From Burkholderiales bacterium (GTDB taxonomy: Bacteria > Pseudomonadota > Gammaproteobacteria > Burkholderiales > Burkholderiaceae_C): a DNA stretch of 46,543 nt. How positions within the stretch are numbered: the stretch's first letter is position 1; each line of letters starts with the position of its first letter. A program made the translations under genes and the position numbers. The notes under the pieces are model-generated. The model did not search any database, had not been told where the DNA came from, and saw only the letters and a list, made by a program, of their open reading frames with translations. The DNA lies in assembly GCA_019509985.1 (NCBI GenBank), contig JAEKLF010000062.1, positions 1 through 46,543 on the forward strand, in the 5' to 3' direction. Shown here one piece after another: positions 43,459 to 46,543 of the stretch.

Positions 43459-44838
43459 TCAGCCTCCGCCGCCCAGCACGCGGTAGACGGCGACGATGTT
43501 CTGCGCGCGCAGGCTCTGCACCTGCACCAGCGCCTGCTGGGCCGTGAAGAGGGAGCGCTGCGCATCCAGCACGTCCAGCGAGCTGGCGATGCCGGCGCGG
43601 TAGCGCTCCTCGGACAGCGCCAGACGCCGCGCCTCCGCATCGACCTGCGCCGACTGCGCACTGCGCTGTTCGCCCAGCGTGGCACGCCCGGCGAGAGTGT
43701 CGGCCACGTCGCGGAAGGCCGACTGGATGGCCTTCTCGTATTGGGCGGTGGCAATGTCCCGCTGGGCGCGCGCCTGCGCAAGGTTGGCGCTGTTGCGGCC
43801 GGCGTCGAACAGCGGCTGGATCAGCGACGGCGCGAAGCTCCAGACCGAGTTTTTGAACAGATTGGACAGCTGGTTGCTCGTCGTGCCGAAGCTTCCGGTC
43901 AGCGTGATGCGCGGAAAGAAGGCGGCGCGGGCGGAGTCGATGTTGGCATCGGCCGCGGCGAGCTGCTGTTCGGCCTGGCGGATGTCGGGCCGGCGCGTCA
44001 GCACCTCGCTCGGCACACCGGCGGGCAGCTCGGCCAGCGGCTCGAAGTCGGCCAGCTCGCCGGTCGGCGCGGGCAGGCCGGCCGGCAGGGCCGAGCCCAG
44101 CAGCAGCACGAGGGCGTTCTCGTCGAGTGCGCGCTGGCGCTGCGTCTGCGACAAGGCCACGCGGGCCGCCTGCAGCGCCGACTCGGCCGCGCGCAGGTCG
44201 ATCTCGTTGGTGATGCCGCCGTCAAAGCGCTGGCGGATCAGCTTGAGCGACTGTTCGCGGCTGGCCAGCGTGTCGCGCGTGATTTTCAGCAGGGCTTCAT
44301 CGGCCTGCAGCGCCACCTCGGTCGTCACGACGGCGGCGACCAGCGCGATGCGCACGGCCTTCTGGTTGGACTCGGCCGCCAGCAACTGAGCCGCGGCGGC
44401 GGCGTCCAGGCCGCGCAGGCGGCCAAAGAGGTCGAGTTCGTAGGCCGTGACCTGCAGGCCGGCCTGGTAGTTGCTCGTGATGCCGCCGCTGGCATTGGGC
44501 GTGCGCGAGCCGCTGATGCCGACGTTGACGGTGGGCCACAGGTCGGCATCGCGCGCCGCGGCGGTGGCGCGGGCGGCGTCGATGTTGGCCACGGCCACGC
44601 GCAGGTCGCGGTTGTTGGCCAGGGCCAGCGGGATCAGCTGCTGCAGCCGCGTGCCCTGGAAGGCCTGGGCCCAGGGCAGCTCGGCGGCGGCAGTGGCGCC
44701 GCTGCCACCGGCGTTGGGGAAGGCCGGCGCGGGCAGCGCGGCCTGCGCGGCCTCGGCAGCCGTGGGCTTCTTCGGCTCGGGGCCGGCGCAGGCGGCCAGC
44801 AGCGCGGCCAGGGCGATCAGGGAAAGCGTCGTCTTCAT
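43459..44838 (-). CDS. NodT-family outer membrane efflux lipoprotein
   Basis: A 459-residue TolC-like lipoprotein with lipobox LAAC and lipidated C17. Two repeats of helix and strand are visible: LPWAQAFQGTRLQQLIPLAL, NNRDLRVAVANIDAARA, VTAYELDLFGRLRGLDAA in the first; PSEVLTRRPDIRQAEQQLAAA, DANIDSARAAFFPRITLTGS and IQPLFDAGRNSANLAQARA in the second. These are the OprM/NodT signatures. It is the outer membrane exit of the RND pump encoded upstream, with which it overlaps by ATGA. The esterase gene follows at 2 bp. Confidence 0.94.
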   Translation of the reverse strand: MKTTLSLIALAALLAACAGPEPKKPTAAEAAQAALPAPAFPNAGGSGATAAAELPWAQAFQGTRLQQLIPLALANNRDLRVAVANIDAARATAAARDADLWPTVNVGISGSRTPNASGGITSNYQAGLQVTAYELDLFGRLRGLDAAAAAQLLAAESNQKAVRIALVAAVVTTEVALQADEALLKITRDTLASREQSLKLIRQRFDGGITNEIDLRAAESALQAARVALSQTQRQRALDENALVLLLGSALPAGLPAPTGELADFEPLAELPAGVPSEVLTRRPDIRQAEQQLAAADANIDSARAAFFPRITLTGSFGTTSNQLSNLFKNSVWSFAPSLIQPLFDAGRNSANLAQARAQRDIATAQYEKAIQSAFRDVADTLAGRATLGEQRSAQSAQVDAEARRLALSEERYRAGIASSLDVLDAQRSLFTAQQALVQVQSLRAQNIVAVYRVLGGGG

Positions 44839-46543
44839 ACCTGGTCTCCCGCGTCTTCCTCCGCCTCATGGGCATCGCGCTTCCTCTGGCGCTCGCTGCC
44901 CGGGAAGAAGCGGCGCACGACGACGAAGAACACCGGCACGAAAAACACGGCCAGCGCCGTGGCCGACAGCATGCCGCCCAGCACACCCGTGCCGATGGCA
45001 CGCTGGCTGGCCGAGCCGGCGCCGCTGGCGAGCACCAGCGGCAGCACGCCCAGCATGAAGGCCAGCGAGGTCATGATGATGGGCCGGAAGCGCAGGTGCG
45101 CCGCCTCGCGCACCGCGTCGAACACGCTCCGACCGTGGGCCTGCAGGTCCTTGGCGAATTCGATGATCAGCACCGCGTTCTTGGCCGACAGGCCGATGAT
45201 GGTGATCATGCCCACCTTGAAGTAGACGTCGTTCTCGAGCCCCCGGAACGAAGCGCCCAGCACGACACCCAGCACCCCCAGCGGCACCACGAGGATGACC
45301 GACAGCGGGATGCTCCAGCTCTCGTACAGCGCCGCCAGGCACAGGAACACGGCGAGCAGCGAGAAGCCGAACAGGATGAAGGCCGTCGAGCCCGAGAGCT
45401 TTTCCTCGCGCGACTGGCCGGTCCACTCGTAGCCGAAGCCGTCGGGCAGCTGGGCCGCGAGCTTCTCCATCTCGGCGATGGCCACGCCGGTGGACACGCC
45501 CTTGGCCGGCTCGCCCAGGATGCGCATGGCCGAGTAGCCGTTGTAGCGCACCGTCTGCATCGCGCCGGTGACCCATTTGCTGGTGGCGAAGGCGCCCAGC
45601 GGCACCGGCTGGCCGGCGCTGTTGAGCACGTTGAGCCTGAGCAGGTCCTCGGGCTGCATGCGCGCCGGAGCGTCGGCCTGCACGATGACGCGCTGCAGGC
45701 GGCCGGCATTGGGGAAGTCGTTCACATAGCTGGACCCCAGCGACGTGCCCAGCACCGCATTGACGGCGCCGATGTTGACGCCCAGTGCCTGCGCACGGTC
45801 GCGGTCGATGTCGAGCTGCAACTGCGCGGCGTCTTCCAGGCCGTCGGGGCGCACGGCGTTCAGCAGCGGGTTCTTGGCCGCGGCGCCCAGCAGCTGGTTG
45901 CGTGCGGCCAGCAGCTCGGCGCGCGTGTGGCCGCTGCGGTCCTGCAGGCGGAAGGCGAAACCGTTGGCCCGGCCGAGATCGCGGATGGGCGGCGGGCTGG
46001 TCGGGAAGATGATCGCGTCGCGCACCTTGCTCAGCGCCCCGAAGGCGCGGGCGGCCAGGCCTTGCGCCGAGTGCTCGGGGCCGTGGCGCTCGTCCCAGGG
46101 CTTGAGCGTGACGAAGGCCAAGCCCGCGTTCTGCCCGGCGCCCGAGAAGCTGAAGCCGACGACGCCGACCATGCTCTCGACCTCCGGCTGCTTGAGCATG
46201 TAGGCCTCGACCTGCTTCACGACGCTCAGCGTGCGCGACTGCGTGGCGCCCGGCGGCAGCTGGATGTTGACGAGGATGTTGCCCTGGTCCTCGTTCGGCA
46301 CGAAGGAGGTGGGGAGCTTCTGGAACACCAGCACGGCCGCCGCGATGACGGCCACGTAGACCACGGCCATGCGCGCGCCGCGGTGGATGAACTTGGCCAC
46401 CCAGCCCTCGTAGCCCTTGGCCGTGCGCGTGAAGCCGCGGTTGAACCAGCCGAAGAAGCCGCGTTTCTCCAGATGGTGGCCGGCCTCGACGGGCTTGAGC
46501 AGCGTGGCGCACAGGGCCGGCGTCAGCGATAGCGCCAGGAAGG
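44835..46543 (-). CDS. AcrB/MexB-type multidrug RND permease, C-terminal part
   Basis: The gene runs off the right edge, so about the last 568 residues are seen out of roughly 1050. The visible part starts within the middle membrane region (FLALSLTPALCATLLKP) and continues with RGFFGWFNRGF, the periplasmic pore and docking subdomains (VPNEDQGNILVNIQLPPGAT) and the final six helices, including GLSAKNAVLIIEFAKDL with the proton-relay Lys. The last residues are charged and cytoplasmic. It belongs to the hydrophobe/amphiphile RND (HAE1) group that exports drugs and detergents, unlike the Cu/Ag pump at the start of the window. It overlaps the NodT gene by ATGA; the adaptor gene should lie upstream, outside the window. 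Confidence 0.93.
   Translation of the reverse strand, partial: FLALSLTPALCATLLKPVEAGHHLEKRGFFGWFNRGFTRTAKGYEGWVAKFIHRGARMAVVYVAVIAAAVLVFQKLPTSFVPNEDQGNILVNIQLPPGATQSRTLSVVKQVEAYMLKQPEVESMVGVVGFSFSGAGQNAGLAFVTLKPWDERHGPEHSAQGLAARAFGALSKVRDAIIFPTSPPPIRDLGRANGFAFRLQDRSGHTRAELLAARNQLLGAAAKNPLLNAVRPDGLEDAAQLQLDIDRDRAQALGVNIGAVNAVLGTSLGSSYVNDFPNAGRLQRVIVQADAPARMQPEDLLRLNVLNSAGQPVPLGAFATSKWVTGAMQTVRYNGYSAMRILGEPAKGVSTGVAIAEMEKLAAQLPDGFGYEWTGQSREEKLSGSTAFILFGFSLLAVFLCLAALYESWSIPLSVILVVPLGVLGVVLGASFRGLENDVYFKVGMITIIGLSAKNAVLIIEFAKDLQAHGRSVFDAVREAAHLRFRPIIMTSLAFMLGVLPLVLASGAGSASQRAIGTGVLGGMLSATALAVFFVPVFFVVVRRFFPGSERQRKRDAHEAEEDAGDQV

Overview
The window is a high-GC, gene-dense chromosomal segment that reads as a betaproteobacterium of the order Burkholderiales (Roseateles/Rubrivivax-like). 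The evidence is the ortholog set rsmB, DUF4390, ntrY and a short NtrX-like regulator, the tkt-gap pair, a Bug/TctC solute-binding protein, and tRNA-Phe of betaproteobacterial type. The genus is an inference. No phage, insertion sequence, CRISPR array or integrase was seen.

Layout. 1-723: the end of a MscS-type channel gene and a DUF1428 gene. 908-7032: a small Cys/His-rich exported protein followed by a translationally coupled copper/silver RND efflux operon (TolC-family outer membrane protein, CusB-type adaptor with a heavy-metal-binding domain, CusA-type pump). 7103-9479: SRPBCC protein, alpha/beta hydrolase, DUF3606 and a histidine phosphatase. 9494-13734: minus-strand carbon-metabolism unit tkt, an uncharacterised three-repeat exported protein and gap, ending in a strong intrinsic terminator. 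13847-17646: a hemerythrin-like protein converging on a large propeller-GGDEF diguanylate cyclase, with a long inverted repeat between them. 17831-20817: a two-gene lipoprotein unit of unknown function. 20835-29255: aldo/keto reductase, periplasmic solute-binding protein, UbiH-family hydroxylase, an unknown exported protein coupled to a YfcE-like phosphoesterase, an exported TPR protein, an orphan Bug protein and proA.

29256-30144 is the only accessory-looking stretch: a lower-GC small lipoprotein followed by about 520 bp without a convincing gene, which holds a GTAG-type REP-like hairpin. 30145-36614: YCII-like protein, DUF4139/MuiA-like protein, queC, LemA-like, TlpA-like, folE, rsmB and DUF4390. 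36766-39939: an NtrY-like sensor kinase and an NtrX-like regulator that lacks the AAA+ domain. Between them lies a spacer closed by a 20-position inverted repeat and filled with smaller hairpins. 40024-40145: tRNA-Phe and its terminator. 40240-46543: a hypothetical gene, then minus-strand genes: an MFS-thioredoxin pair behind a promoter with a perfect LacI-type palindrome, and an RND multidrug pump operon (AcrB-like permease cut by the window edge, NodT-type outer membrane lipoprotein) ending in a PHB-depolymerase-like esterase.

Most of the window is ordinary housekeeping and efflux. The observations I rate highest are the structured ntrY-ntrX spacer, the LacI-type operator/promoter at about 42.4 kb, the unknown lipoprotein pair and the three-repeat exported protein inside the tkt-gap unit. 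All homology calls are from reading the protein sequences; no database search was possible.
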